A stretch of DNA of 26,485 nt, taken from a virus. This document shows, piece after piece, positions 14,466 to 23,809 of the stretch; position 1 is the stretch's first letter, and each line of letters starts with the position of its first letter. Position numbers and translations under genes: made by a program. The stretch covers positions 1 through 26,485 of IMG/VR virus record IMGVR_UViG_3300037502_000963; one strand, given 5' to 3'. The notes below the pieces were generated by a model. That model was given only the letters and a program-made list of their open reading frames with translations, was not told the DNA's origin and did no database searches.

Positions 14466-14975
14466 TTATATGATGCCAGATATTACACCTGAGTTTACTT
14501 TGTTAGCTGGTAATGGCTCTTTGCCTGTTAAAGTTAATGAGTAACCGTTTTTATCACCCATTGCTTTACCAGTTGAGCTTGTACCTGCTGTTAAATGCAT
14601 TGCTCTAGTTTCTCCTGCTAAATGATATACATCGTCAGAATCTTGAACAATAACCATCAATCTGTTTTGAGTAAGTAAACGAACAATGTTACGATTTTTA
14701 GCAGTCATTTTATAAACGCTAAAAGTTAAAGTTTGTTCGTAAAAAGTAGTTCCGTTTTCAATAGATACTGTTGCATTTTCATCAAATTGTGCATCTTCCA
14801 ATTCAACCTCAACAGTCCAGAATTTCTTTCCTGCTGCCATTGTAATTGCACTAACTTGACCAGATGAACTTGTAATTGAAGAAACGTTTGCAAATTCGGT
14901 TAAATAAAGTTTCTTTATTCCCCCGCTTCCTTGACGGCAGTCAAGTGATATTCCCTCTATGAGTGTACAAGGCAT
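14466..14975 (-). CDS. Putative major tail tube protein
   Basis: 169 residues. Opens with CTLIEGISLDCRQGSGGIKKLYLTEF (split here as the DCRQGSGGIKKLY block, residues 11-23) and continues as a beta-rich, Thr/Ser-rich protein with GYSLTLTGKEPLPAN near the end (about 142-157). This family sits immediately after the major capsid gene in many Bacteroidetes phages and has the size and beta content of a tail tube subunit. It is flanked by a hairpin on each side, as expected for a protein needed in high copy. The tube assignment is inference; a head protein remains possible. Confidence 0.68.
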   Translation of the reverse strand: MPCTLIEGISLDCRQGSGGIKKLYLTEFANVSSITSSSGQVSAITMAAGKKFWTVEVELEDAQFDENATVSIENGTTFYEQTLTFSVYKMTAKNRNIVRLLTQNRLMVIVQDSDDVYHLAGETRAMHLTAGTSSTGKAMGDKNGYSLTLTGKEPLPANKVNSGVISGII

Positions 14976-14992
14976 GTTTTATAAATTTTTAA

Positions 14993-15014
14993 AAGGGAGC
15001 TTTTACACTCCCTT
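14993..15014 (-). terminator. Hairpin terminator after the major capsid gene
   Basis: Minus strand forms AAGGGAG / CTCCCTT (7 bp, 15014-15008 and 14999-14993) around an 8-base loop, followed by TTTTAAAAATTT. The U-tract is interrupted, so termination is probably partial, letting some transcripts continue into the tube gene. Its GGGAGTGTA arm resembles that of the terminator at 14414-14435. Confidence 0.65.
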
Positions 15015-15022
15015 GATTAATA

Positions 15023-15991
15023 TTAAGCGTTTGTATATTGTACTACGTGGTCGATGAACTTAACTGCACAGCCAGCTCTGAAAGCTCCAAATACCTTATA
15101 TACTCGGTCATCCTGTGAGTACCATGCTTCGATAGTATCAGTATCATTTTGTAAGTCAGTTCCGTAAACTAAGTTTGAAGCGTAAGTAGCAATGATACGA
15201 TTTTTAACTGCTGTTGGAAGAACACCTGTATCAACTGCATTGTCATTGTTCATACCTGGTACTGCTACAACTTTCATGTTAGTACCTGGATACATTAACT
15301 CCCAATTGTTCCATACATTATCTGTAGTGTACTGAGAACCATAGATTCCGTATGTTGATGTAATCTTAGCAGCTAATACTCTGAAAGTATCATAACCACA
15401 GAATGCAACGATTGGCTCATTTGCTATTGCAGCAGCTGGTACTTTAGAATAAACATCATCAAAAATAGTTAATACGTTTGTTGAGTTTAAAGTTGAAGCT
15501 GTTGCTGCTACTGCTGTTCCTGCTGTGTCAATTGTAGATAACCAACCATTCATTTGTTTTAATACAGTTGAATTGGTGTAAGTTGTTTTACCTTGCCAAA
15601 TCATTTGCTCAACATTCTTTGCTACTTGAGCAATTTTTCTATCAATGATGTTTTGTGCAATTGACATTGAATCTACGTTAGCTCCTGCTGGTAAATACTT
15701 TTGTGTAAAGTAAGCGTTCAAGTCATTTAAACAGAATTGCTCTGAAAACTGAATTCCTACAGTTGCAATTTCAACTTGATTAATTGTTGTTGTACCTGAA
15801 GATGTAAAAGAACATGCAGCCGATTGAAACGGTACTGTTGATTCTAATACTGGGATTTTTGCTGAAGATTTGATACCTGTTCTGATATCTACTCCTAACC
15901 CTAATGTTTTAGCGCCTAAGATCGCTTTGCTGATTAAGTCCGCCTTATTTTCTTCAATATAAGCGGTCATTGTGCCTAATGAAAATGCCAT
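15023..15991 (-). CDS. Major capsid protein
   Basis: 322 residues, usual for an HK97-fold capsid subunit. It follows the scaffold gene and precedes the tube-like gene. Visible features: a polar N-terminal helix (YIEENKADLISKAI), a beta-rich E-loop-like region (about 60-85), the long spine helix (IAQNIIDRKIAQVAKNVEQMIW, 110-132), a variable A-domain insertion and the terminal FRAGCAVKFIDHVV strand. No N-terminal delta domain long enough for self-scaffolding is seen, in line with a separate scaffold gene. A hairpin terminator follows the stop. Confidence 0.88.
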   Translation of the reverse strand: MAFSLGTMTAYIEENKADLISKAILGAKTLGLGVDIRTGIKSSAKIPVLESTVPFQSAACSFTSSGTTTINQVEIATVGIQFSEQFCLNDLNAYFTQKYLPAGANVDSMSIAQNIIDRKIAQVAKNVEQMIWQGKTTYTNSTVLKQMNGWLSTIDTAGTAVAATASTLNSTNVLTIFDDVYSKVPAAAIANEPIVAFCGYDTFRVLAAKITSTYGIYGSQYTTDNVWNNWELMYPGTNMKVVAVPGMNNDNAVDTGVLPTAVKNRIIATYASNLVYGTDLQNDTDTIEAWYSQDDRVYKVFGAFRAGCAVKFIDHVVQYTNA

Positions 15992-16023
15992 GATGTTTTG
16001 TTTTTAGTTTTTGTTTTTAATTA

Positions 16024-16620
16024 TTATTTGAATACTTGTTTTCTAAATTCTTCTAAACTCGATACTGAGCTTACTTTTTTAAAGTTTTCTTTTGAAGTTG
16101 ATTTTGGCTCAACACTTGGAGCATCTGCAACCTTTTCAATCAAAGAAAATAACTTTCTGTTTAAATCGTTTTGCGCTACGATTTGAGCGTTTGCAGCTTC
16201 TAAAGCAGTATTTGAAATTCCTAAAGCAGATTCTAATTTTGATAATCTTTCGTTTAATTCTGCGAACTTAGTTTCAAATTCTTGATTTGAACTCATTTCT
16301 TCCATTACTGGCTCTTCTTCCACAGCTTCAGGTTCTAAACCTTTTACAAGTCCATTCTCAACGTAAACTTTCATCGGTTGATCATTTACCATGATAACCA
16401 TTTCAGTTACTTCAACTGGTACGTCCATAACTCCATCTGGTGTTATAACTTGTAATTTTGAACCTACCTGTATTTCTTCGCTATCAGTTCTAATGATACT
16501 ACCATCTGCTGCTTTGTAGTCAGCAAATTTTAAATCTTTAATTTCGTCTTGAAAAATATCTTTGAATAAATCTTTCATATCCGAAAACACTTCTTTAAAT
16601 GTTTGTTTTTTATTTTCCAT
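16024..16620 (-). CDS. Capsid scaffold protein
   Basis: 198 residues from the ATG at 16620. Acidic and helical: two charged helices near the N-terminus (FKEVFSDMKDLFKDIFQDEI), a small beta segment (about 55-95), then a coiled coil (EFETKFAELNERLSKLESAL, about 110-130) and a basic C-terminal helix (SLEEFRKQVFK), the usual capsid-binding end of scaffolds. Located between protease and capsid genes. An in-frame ATG at 16653 would overlap the protease stop (ATGA) and add 11 residues. I prefer 16620 because the conserved GTACTTTATAAA element lies between the two ATGs and AGAG precedes the second. Likely cleaved by the upstream protease during maturation. Confidence 0.82.
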   Translation of the reverse strand: MENKKQTFKEVFSDMKDLFKDIFQDEIKDLKFADYKAADGSIIRTDSEEIQVGSKLQVITPDGVMDVPVEVTEMVIMVNDQPMKVYVENGLVKGLEPEAVEEEPVMEEMSSNQEFETKFAELNERLSKLESALGISNTALEAANAQIVAQNDLNRKLFSLIEKVADAPSVEPKSTSKENFKKVSSVSSLEEFRKQVFK

Positions 16621-16626
16621 TGCTCT

Positions 16627-16644
16627 TTTTTTTATAAAGTACAG
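16627..16644 (-). promoter_or_regulatory. GTACTTT element, copy 3 (18-base spacing)
   Basis: Minus strand reads CTGTACTTTATAAAAAAAAG, with 18 bases between GTAC and the ATG at 16620. It decides between two possible scaffold starts in favour of 16620. Confidence 0.4.
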
Positions 16645-16649
16645 TAAAT

Positions 16650-17708
16650 TCATTTAGTTGCAATCTCAGCAACTTTTTTTCTTAAATTGTGTATTCTATC
16701 AGCTAACTGTTCAATAATGCTTACAGGGGCATCTTTTAGCTTTCTTTGAGCAAACGCACCCTCAACACTAAACCCTTTAAACACTCCTGTCTTTATAAAG
16801 TCATTCCAAACTTCGTTGTTATCTACTTTAAAAGTTCCGAACCAACTACCCTCTGTTAATGTTGGATAACCTTCTGGTGTTTTAATGCCACGATCTTTAT
16901 CAATGATAAAAGATTCAACCATGTAAACACCGTTTACTTGCCTTTCAGCATCATGCATCATATTTACATTGTGAGTATAACCTTTTTTAAAGAATCGTTG
17001 TGCAATCTTTTCTATTTGGTCTTTATCGAATACAACATAATACTCACCGCTTTCGTCTTTGCGATATATTGGTAAATCTGCAATCATTAAAGCTCCGCTA
17101 ATCATTCTTTTTTCTTTATTAGCAAAGAATTTAAATTGAGAGTTCATGTTTTTATTTTCCCATTTGCTATAACATATAGCAGCTGCTTGTTCTTGTTCTT
17201 TTCCATTTCCTACTTCAACAGATATGCAACGTGAAACAAAGTCGTCTTTACTTTCACCGGCACGTGGATTAACTACCATTTCTTGTCTATCTATTTGTTC
17301 AAGTTTTCTTTGCGCCCATTCAATACCTGCATCACCACCCCATGCTAACCACATTAATCGACCACATCCATCTCCTAATTCTTTTTGGCTGTTTTGTCTG
17401 TGTCTTTCAAACGCTGCCATTCTCGCAATGGTTTCTCTGCTTATAGCTTCTCCATTTGCTAACTGATTTGCACGTGCCTTACCTACAGGAGTTCCACAAT
17501 CGCCCCATCCGTTTTCCTCTGCCCATCTTAAAGCTATCTTTGCATTCTCACTTGCTTGTTTTGGGTAGTCGTTATAGCTTTCAAATTGTTGGTCTTTAAA
17601 TGCAAACCAATTTGTTTCTGTGGCTGGTTGATCTACTAATGCTACGAATTCCACTCCAAGTTCATCGCTATCATCTATTACTAATTTATACACTGGTAAA
17701 TTTTCCAT
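16650..17708 (-). CDS. Prohead protease (XkdF/S78-like) interrupted by an inserted segment
   Basis: 352 residues. The first strands, residues 6-31 (YKLVIDDSDELGVEFVALVD, then QPA), and the region 190-320 together make one XkdF-like serine protease: ISGALMIADLPIYR, a histidine in NMMHDAE (His252, or His246 nearby), WFGTFKV, and GFSVEG with Ser314 as candidate nucleophile. Between them, residues about 45-188 are an insertion with two modules. One is a WAEENGWGDCGTPVG / RANQLANGEAIS / GCGRLMWLAWGGDAG module; the other is RAGESKDDFVSRCIS...AAAICYSKW. Both modules recur in Bacteroidetes phage head proteins. The enzyme should mature scaffold and capsid proteins. One base separates it from the tape measure stop. 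Confidence 0.88.
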   Translation of the reverse strand: MENLPVYKLVIDDSDELGVEFVALVDQPATETNWFAFKDQQFESYNDYPKQASENAKIALRWAEENGWGDCGTPVGKARANQLANGEAISRETIARMAAFERHRQNSQKELGDGCGRLMWLAWGGDAGIEWAQRKLEQIDRQEMVVNPRAGESKDDFVSRCISVEVGNGKEQEQAAAICYSKWENKNMNSQFKFFANKEKRMISGALMIADLPIYRKDESGEYYVVFDKDQIEKIAQRFFKKGYTHNVNMMHDAERQVNGVYMVESFIIDKDRGIKTPEGYPTLTEGSWFGTFKVDNNEVWNDFIKTGVFKGFSVEGAFAQRKLKDAPVSIIEQLADRIHNLRKKVAEIATK

Positions 17709-17709
17709 G

Positions 17710-19608
17710 TTATCCTATTTTTGAATTATTACTTAATTTGTTTACTCTTTCTGTTACTGCTCTGCTTTCACTTTCTACTACATACGCTTTCATCGGTGCT
17801 GCTTGTCTTTGCCCTTGACTTGCTACCGTTCCATCTGGGTTTAATTGGGTAACTGTGTTTTGTGCTGTTAATCCTTGCGGAGGTTGTCCGCCACCTTGTG
17901 AGAAAGTACCTAAGTTACCGCCACCACCACCGCCACCAGTTGATGGAGCTTCAAACTTTTGTTTTGCAATTACAGCTACCCTTGCCAATCCGCTTGCTAT
18001 TGCTAAACCTGCTGCAACAGCTCCACGTATCGGAGAAGTTGGATCACCAGGAACTACTTGTGATGCAAATGCTGACTGAGCAGCTAAATATGTTTCAATG
18101 GTAGTTTGTGCTAAACTTGCTGCTTTCTTTACATTAAATGCTTTCTTTTGGCTTTCTATACTTTTACCCGCAAAAGCATCTGTTAATTCTTGAACAGCGT
18201 TTAAACTTTGTAAAGTTGATTGAACAGCAAAATCCGAATTTCTTTTTCTTATTGCTAGTTCTTCGTCTCGTCTTTTCTTTTCAGCTTCAAACTCTGCTTG
18301 TATCCTTGCGTTGTTTTCTTCTCTGCGTTTATTTTGTAAATCAGATAATCTTTTTAATTCAGCATCAACTGCATTTTGATAATCAGTTTCTTGTTTTAAT
18401 TTAAAAGCATTATATGCTTCAATTTCTTGTGGTGTTGCATATCCTAAAGCTATACGTGTTTCAATTCTTTGTTTTGCGATTAACTGCTCGGCATCACCAA
18501 ATTTATTACTTAATGCTTCAATTGAATAATCAATAAACTTTTGTTCAGATTGTCTATAAAACTCAGCATCTGCTAAATCTTTAGCTTTCTTTTTATCTGC
18601 TGCTTCTTTTTCTTTTGCAGCTTTATCTTTATCTTTTGTTTCTTTTTCTTTATTAGCATCTGTTTCTAATTTAGCCTCTTGTATTTTTAAACCTTGTTGA
18701 AGTGCTAACCTATCATTAGCTAACTTTTTCATTTCTTCTAATGACTTGCTGTTAGCTTCTTGAAGTTCTTTTAGTTCTTTACCATCTCTAAATTTCATCA
18801 AGGCCGAACGCTCAACAATTTCTTGTTTTAAAGCTTGTACTCTTTTATCAATGCTTTTTATTTCAGCTTTTGTGTTTTCCTCGTTAATCTTTGCAAGTTC
18901 CTGAGCATTTTTTCCCTGTGCTGCTGCTAAATCTAATCTAAATTTATTTTCGTTTTTAAGTTTTTCAGCAGCTTCATTCATCAATTCAAGTTCTCTTTCT
19001 CTTTGCTTAATTGATTTTTCCATTGCTTCTGTTTCATCATCTTGAGCATTTACAAGTAGATAAATCCCTGCTACTAATGCTGCTACTGCTGCTACTATCG
19101 CACCTATTGGATTTGCTGCTACTGCTGCATTCCATAACCATTGAGCTGCTGTTACTATTTTTGTACCAATGGCTGTTGATTTTAACATAGCTCCAACTAT
19201 CTTCAAACTATCTCCCATCCCTGCAAGTCCTTGAATGCCCTGTGCTAAAGCCATTGCAGCTTGTACTTTTGCAAGTGATTCATTTAACGCTTCGGATTCA
19301 CTTCCAAATAATTGTGCTGCACCCTGTGCTGCTGCAAATCCATTCGCTATGCCTGCTCCTAAGTTTGCAAATGCCTGAAATTTAGCTTCTGGCTTTAACA
19401 TATCGATTGATTCGTTTAAATCATCAATACGTTCTTTTGTGCCTGCTAATTGATTTCTTATTGCTGCAAATTCTTTTGTGCCTTCCTTACCTGCAGCAGC
19501 AAGTTCAAACATCTTATCTTCTAAAATGTTAAATTGCTCTCTTAGGTCTTTTGCAGATGCAACCGCCCCTGCGGTTTCTATATCTATTTCAAAAACTGTT
19601 TTTGCCAT
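17710..19608 (-). CDS. Tape measure protein
   Basis: 632 residues. N-terminal helices with GTKEFAAIRNQLAGTKERI (about 43-61), an Ala/Gly-rich zone with AAQGAAQLFGSESEALNESL (93-112), and a hydrophobic membrane-like segment (about 167-187) are followed by a long Lys/Glu/Ala coiled coil (about 195-480). KKAASLAQTTIETYLAAQSAFA and a Gly-rich stretch lead to the C-terminus, the usual ending of Bacteroidetes phage tape measures. At about 0.15 nm per residue, a rule for tape measures, it would specify a tail near 95 nm. The start lies behind a GTACTTT-type element at 10-base spacing. Confidence 0.92.
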   Translation of the reverse strand: MAKTVFEIDIETAGAVASAKDLREQFNILEDKMFELAAAGKEGTKEFAAIRNQLAGTKERIDDLNESIDMLKPEAKFQAFANLGAGIANGFAAAQGAAQLFGSESEALNESLAKVQAAMALAQGIQGLAGMGDSLKIVGAMLKSTAIGTKIVTAAQWLWNAAVAANPIGAIVAAVAALVAGIYLLVNAQDDETEAMEKSIKQRERELELMNEAAEKLKNENKFRLDLAAAQGKNAQELAKINEENTKAEIKSIDKRVQALKQEIVERSALMKFRDGKELKELQEANSKSLEEMKKLANDRLALQQGLKIQEAKLETDANKEKETKDKDKAAKEKEAADKKKAKDLADAEFYRQSEQKFIDYSIEALSNKFGDAEQLIAKQRIETRIALGYATPQEIEAYNAFKLKQETDYQNAVDAELKRLSDLQNKRREENNARIQAEFEAEKKRRDEELAIRKRNSDFAVQSTLQSLNAVQELTDAFAGKSIESQKKAFNVKKAASLAQTTIETYLAAQSAFASQVVPGDPTSPIRGAVAAGLAIASGLARVAVIAKQKFEAPSTGGGGGGGNLGTFSQGGGQPPQGLTAQNTVTQLNPDGTVASQGQRQAAPMKAYVVESESRAVTERVNKLSNNSKIG

Positions 19609-19610
19609 TA

Positions 19611-19625
19611 CTTATTAAGTACCAA
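19611..19625 (-). promoter_or_regulatory. GTACTTT element, copy 4 (10-base spacing)
   Basis: Minus strand reads TTGGTACTTAATAAGTA and then ATG at 19608; exactly 10 bases lie between GTAC and the ATG. Confidence 0.35.
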
Positions 19626-22589
19626 TTATGAGTAAACTCGTATTTCTATTTGAGTGTCCAATAAAACATCGTCTAAATAACCCGACCCTAATGTGTCAGC
19701 AACTTGTACTGCTATTTCATTATTACCTATTCTGTTAGCTAATATTATCGCCTGAACTCCAACCATGCTTAACCCTGTTTGGTTTATCATTACAAATGTT
19801 TTGTTTGCTGTAAATTCACCGTTTGATATTAATTTATATTCACCAACTGCATAATAACTAGATGTTATTCCGCTGCTCATTGTTGTTTCTAAAACATTTA
19901 TCGTTGGTGCTGTTACCCCTGTTTGAGTTAACAATGCCACATATTTTTTATAAGATACATTATTTAATGTTTTAATTCCATTGTTATAACTTACATTAGA
20001 TTCTGTTACTGTAACTCCACTACTGTTAGTTATTGCTACATTTGAAACACCACCTAAAACTGTAACCCCTGAACTTGCTAAAACACTAATATTTTTACTT
20101 CCAGCTCCTACTACATTTGAATCGCCACTTACAATTACACCTTCACCACTTTGAACAATATTATTCCTACCGCTTACTATTGCTCCATCTGCTATTTGAT
20201 TATTGTTAAATGTAGTTGCTACCCTTCCAGTTGGTGCTGGTGTATCTAAATTAATTTCTTTAGTACCGCCATTTATATCAACTCCATTATCGTCTTCAAA
20301 TGGTGGTAAAGTTTTTAATTTTATGAATTCACATTTTGTTGGCTGGTTATTTATTCGATCATAATCAATAATCTTATTTAACCTCCAATATTCATTTTCA
20401 AAAAAGTAAGTATCTCTAAAATCTAAGTTTTGAATATCCCACTCATTTAATAAAAAGTAACCTGAGAATATTTTAGAATCTTTATCACTTATTTGCTCAA
20501 TATAATCTTTCCAATATTTATTATAAAGGTTATTGCCTGTATATTTTATTGGTGTATAATATACTTGATAAGGAACTCCAAAATTTAAATCAAATGTTGG
20601 ATTTTGAACATCGTCTAAGTGACCAGCGTAAGGATAGTTACTTCTAAAAGTAGTACCACTTGTTGCTATGTGCTGCCATTGTACATTAGTGGTTTTAAGA
20701 CCACCCCAATATAACAATCTTAAATTTGATTGTGTTGGTTGTATCTGACCGTTTGAATTTAAAGTATATATCTTAGATAATACTCTGTCATGACCTATCG
20801 TGTCAACTAATGGTGTTGGGCTAAATATTAATTCTGTTCTTACTTCACCTTTTAAGAAATCATTTAATATATCATATTTCTTTTGACCATAAATTTCATT
20901 AAAAGTTGTTTTATAGTTTTGGTTAAAATAATCCGAATCCTCTTTATAACTAAAAACATAAGATTTTGTATTTAATTCACCTAATGGTATTATTTTAGTT
21001 TCTTTTGAATAATCTATCTTGTCTGACCAATCCTGTACAGTTCCACTACTATAAAATGTAGGTCTTGGCTCAATTATTAGTTTATTAGCATTTGCCTTAT
21101 CTACTTCGACAAATAAATTAAAAGCTTTTACTATTGAGTTAAAAAATTCACTTTGCTTTATTTTGTCAGGAAGTACAGCGTTTATTTCTACATCATCGTC
21201 TTCTTGTATATTGGTATCTGCTAAAGCTACTGAAAAATAACTGTCTTGTAATATATTAAGTTCAGCATAACTATTTAATCCAACTGTTTCACGTGAAGTT
21301 CCAACTGTATAAAGTGAAGGTGGTGAAAGTTGATCGCCTGCTGTTTTTGATATTTTTACTTGTATTATATCATTTTTTTCTAAATATGCATTTATAGATA
21401 ATGTTCCATCACTAGTTAGTGAGGTTGAACCACTTGATATTGTAGCACTATAATTTTGTTGATTTAATATATTAAATGAATCTTCCCTTGCTGCAATAGC
21501 TGCATATGGTTGTATATTTATTACTCTACTTGCTATTGTTTGAATATATGATCCTTTATTTTGTGGATTTCTAATTATTCCTAAAATTCCAACCGTATTA
21601 AAAGTTGTTGCTAAACTTACATTTGCTGCAGTAGGATAGTGTTTTACATTAGCTCTAACATATGCGCTAATAGTATAAGTTCCAGATTTTTCAATTGTAA
21701 ATGTTTGATAATTACTACCACCATCTTGATCTGAGAAATTATTTCCTACATCATTATTAGGTGCAGTTGTTTTATCTTGATAATTTAATGTTACTGCGTA
21801 TTCTCTTGATCCATCACCTAATATAGGATATTGATTATCCTGTTTAATTGTTTGAGTAGATGTTTTACTTGCCCTTCCTGTTCTTTCAGTTACTTGTTGA
21901 TTTGTAAGTTTTAAAGCAGATGCACCTGAATAAGGTATAACAAGTTTTTTAAATATTGTTGAATTGAAAAAGTTTGACTGATAGCTAAAACCTGCATCTG
22001 AAAACATTTTATCAATTATAGTTTTAACAAATAATGCGGGAAACATGTTTGTAACATTGAACCTACTGTTTATTTGAAATCCATAATCAATCATCGGATA
22101 ACAGAATCCAGAGGTGTTACCCCAACTTAACTCTTGGTTGTATAAAGTATATTTGTGATTATACTCACTAAAATCTAAATCACGTAAATATTTATTATTA
22201 AAAAACTGATAAACGTTTTGTAGCTCACCAAAGAATGCCACTTCATATTGTATCTCGTATTTATCAGTTACATTAACATTTAATAACTGGCAAATACCTT
22301 TGAACTGAGTAGCTTCGTTGTAAGTTATTTCAGCAACAGCTTTTAAATTCGGATTAAAGTTCGGAGTAAAGTTAGTAGTGCCTGTACTATTAATGACTGC
22401 GTTAACATTCCAAATATTCGAAAACAATTTATTGTTAAAAGTAGTACCAGGTAATATAACCGTTTTGCTCCATGTTGTAGAGCGTTTCTCAGGTTCACGT
22501 ATATCCGCAATATTAAAGTTAAGAGGGATTGAAACTTCATCCGTTAAATCTATTTGCTCATTATTGATATAAATTTTAGTTAAAATCAT
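19626..22589 (-). CDS. Large tail tip / hub protein with C-terminal beta-helix
   Basis: 987 residues. The N-terminal part (IYINNEQIDLTDEVSIPLNF, EKRSTTWSKTVILPGT, FKGICQLLNV) marks a tail protein conserved in Bacteroidetes siphophages, probably the tail-associated hub that binds the tail tip. Residues about 795-870 show an imperfect short repeat (GAIVSGRNNIV, GVIVSGDSNVV, GVTVLGGVSNV, GVTVTESNV) typical of a trimeric left- or right-handed beta-helix, as in tail spikes. The start overlaps the previous stop (ATGA, 22586-22589). It precedes the tape measure instead of following it, which is unusual. Confidence 0.78.
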   Translation of the reverse strand: MILTKIYINNEQIDLTDEVSIPLNFNIADIREPEKRSTTWSKTVILPGTTFNNKLFSNIWNVNAVINSTGTTNFTPNFNPNLKAVAEITYNEATQFKGICQLLNVNVTDKYEIQYEVAFFGELQNVYQFFNNKYLRDLDFSEYNHKYTLYNQELSWGNTSGFCYPMIDYGFQINSRFNVTNMFPALFVKTIIDKMFSDAGFSYQSNFFNSTIFKKLVIPYSGASALKLTNQQVTERTGRASKTSTQTIKQDNQYPILGDGSREYAVTLNYQDKTTAPNNDVGNNFSDQDGGSNYQTFTIEKSGTYTISAYVRANVKHYPTAANVSLATTFNTVGILGIIRNPQNKGSYIQTIASRVINIQPYAAIAAREDSFNILNQQNYSATISSGSTSLTSDGTLSINAYLEKNDIIQVKISKTAGDQLSPPSLYTVGTSRETVGLNSYAELNILQDSYFSVALADTNIQEDDDVEINAVLPDKIKQSEFFNSIVKAFNLFVEVDKANANKLIIEPRPTFYSSGTVQDWSDKIDYSKETKIIPLGELNTKSYVFSYKEDSDYFNQNYKTTFNEIYGQKKYDILNDFLKGEVRTELIFSPTPLVDTIGHDRVLSKIYTLNSNGQIQPTQSNLRLLYWGGLKTTNVQWQHIATSGTTFRSNYPYAGHLDDVQNPTFDLNFGVPYQVYYTPIKYTGNNLYNKYWKDYIEQISDKDSKIFSGYFLLNEWDIQNLDFRDTYFFENEYWRLNKIIDYDRINNQPTKCEFIKLKTLPPFEDDNGVDINGGTKEINLDTPAPTGRVATTFNNNQIADGAIVSGRNNIVQSGEGVIVSGDSNVVGAGSKNISVLASSGVTVLGGVSNVAITNSSGVTVTESNVSYNNGIKTLNNVSYKKYVALLTQTGVTAPTINVLETTMSSGITSSYYAVGEYKLISNGEFTANKTFVMINQTGLSMVGVQAIILANRIGNNEIAVQVADTLGSGYLDDVLLDTQIEIRVYS

Positions 22590-23809
22590 CTTCTTTGTCT
22601 TTTTCTGTTTTGTGAATAGGTAAATGAAATAACTAAATTAAATAGTTGCTGACTTGCTTCGTATTTTGTTTCATAGTTAGCATTCGTGATATTTACAGAA
22701 ACTAAATTGCTGCCTTCATAAATATAAACATCTGGACTTGTTACAAGCTGTTCTAACCATTCGCTTTCAGCTTCCGTTATCCAATCACTATTGATTGTAA
22801 TCGTATCGTCTAATACAGTTTCATATTGACTTAAACCTCTGCTCATTCTTGAGTAATTGTAATTAACACCACTCCATTCGTTTGGATTGCTTTTGTAAGT
22901 ATTACGTTTTATGTTGGTGCTTTTTGTCTTTGCACCGGTGAAAGTGTAATAATCATACTTACCATAGTTATTCATGAACTTAAAACGGATAGGAGCGTAT
23001 TTACTACAATATTCATCTATTGTAATTCTTTTAATTTCACTTACTGCTGAATATGTTGGTGGCTCATCCGAATATAACATTTGTATTGTATAATAAGATG
23101 AACTTGCGTTGAATATTGGAGCAGTACCTTCGTATAAATCACCAGTAACTAATGAATTTAAAAAGTCATAAGATATATTTGCATTTAAACTATATTCAGC
23201 TACATTGCTATAATCAAAAGGGGATTGCAACTTAACTGTTTTTTGCAACGTTCCTGTTACTGTATATACCTTTATTTCTAAAAAAGTTTGACCAACATTT
23301 TGAACTAAATAACCAATATTTAATTTTTCTCCAACTCTTGTTAAAATATTTGGGCAATCAGTTAAAAATTTAGAACTTGAATTAAATAATGAATATTTAT
23401 TTTTAGTATAATCTAAAAATGTTAAAGGATCAAAAACACCATTATAAGCATAACCAGTTCTAGTTGTTAAGTTAGTGTAGTTAGTTATTCCACTACTTGC
23501 CCCGTATTGTTCTCCAAATTTAACATCGTATGAAACAATTGAATTACCACATGTTTTAAATGCAGTTGTATTGTCATCTGCATCCATAGATAAATAATTC
23601 TGTATTATTCCGCTAATATCAAATACACCTGAACTATTAGTAGGATTCTTTCCTACTTCCAAACGTGTATAATCGGATGAACCGTTTACATAAATATCTG
23701 CTATATATCTAAAATTAGGTTGTGTTACATTCGTGCTGCTTAATGTAAATATCATTTGATTATATGCCGGTGCGTAACTTGCAGGTGTGTTATATACTGT
23801 TATTGCCAT
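22586..23809 (-). CDS. Tail structural protein
   Basis: 407 residues, beta-rich and full of Asn/Ser/Tyr, without enzymatic motif. Blocks near the C-terminus (RFKFMNNYGKYDYYTFTG, GLSQYETVLDDTITINSDW, WLEQLVTSPDVYIY) resemble a family encoded next to the large hub protein in related phages; a distal-tail-like role is likely. It starts at 23809 overlapping the neck gene stop (TAATG) and overlaps the hub gene by 4 bases. Specific role not shown by sequence. Confidence 0.72.
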   Translation of the reverse strand: MAITVYNTPASYAPAYNQMIFTLSSTNVTQPNFRYIADIYVNGSSDYTRLEVGKNPTNSSGVFDISGIIQNYLSMDADDNTTAFKTCGNSIVSYDVKFGEQYGASSGITNYTNLTTRTGYAYNGVFDPLTFLDYTKNKYSLFNSSSKFLTDCPNILTRVGEKLNIGYLVQNVGQTFLEIKVYTVTGTLQKTVKLQSPFDYSNVAEYSLNANISYDFLNSLVTGDLYEGTAPIFNASSSYYTIQMLYSDEPPTYSAVSEIKRITIDEYCSKYAPIRFKFMNNYGKYDYYTFTGAKTKSTNIKRNTYKSNPNEWSGVNYNYSRMSRGLSQYETVLDDTITINSDWITEAESEWLEQLVTSPDVYIYEGSNLVSVNITNANYETKYEASQQLFNLVISFTYSQNRKRQRR

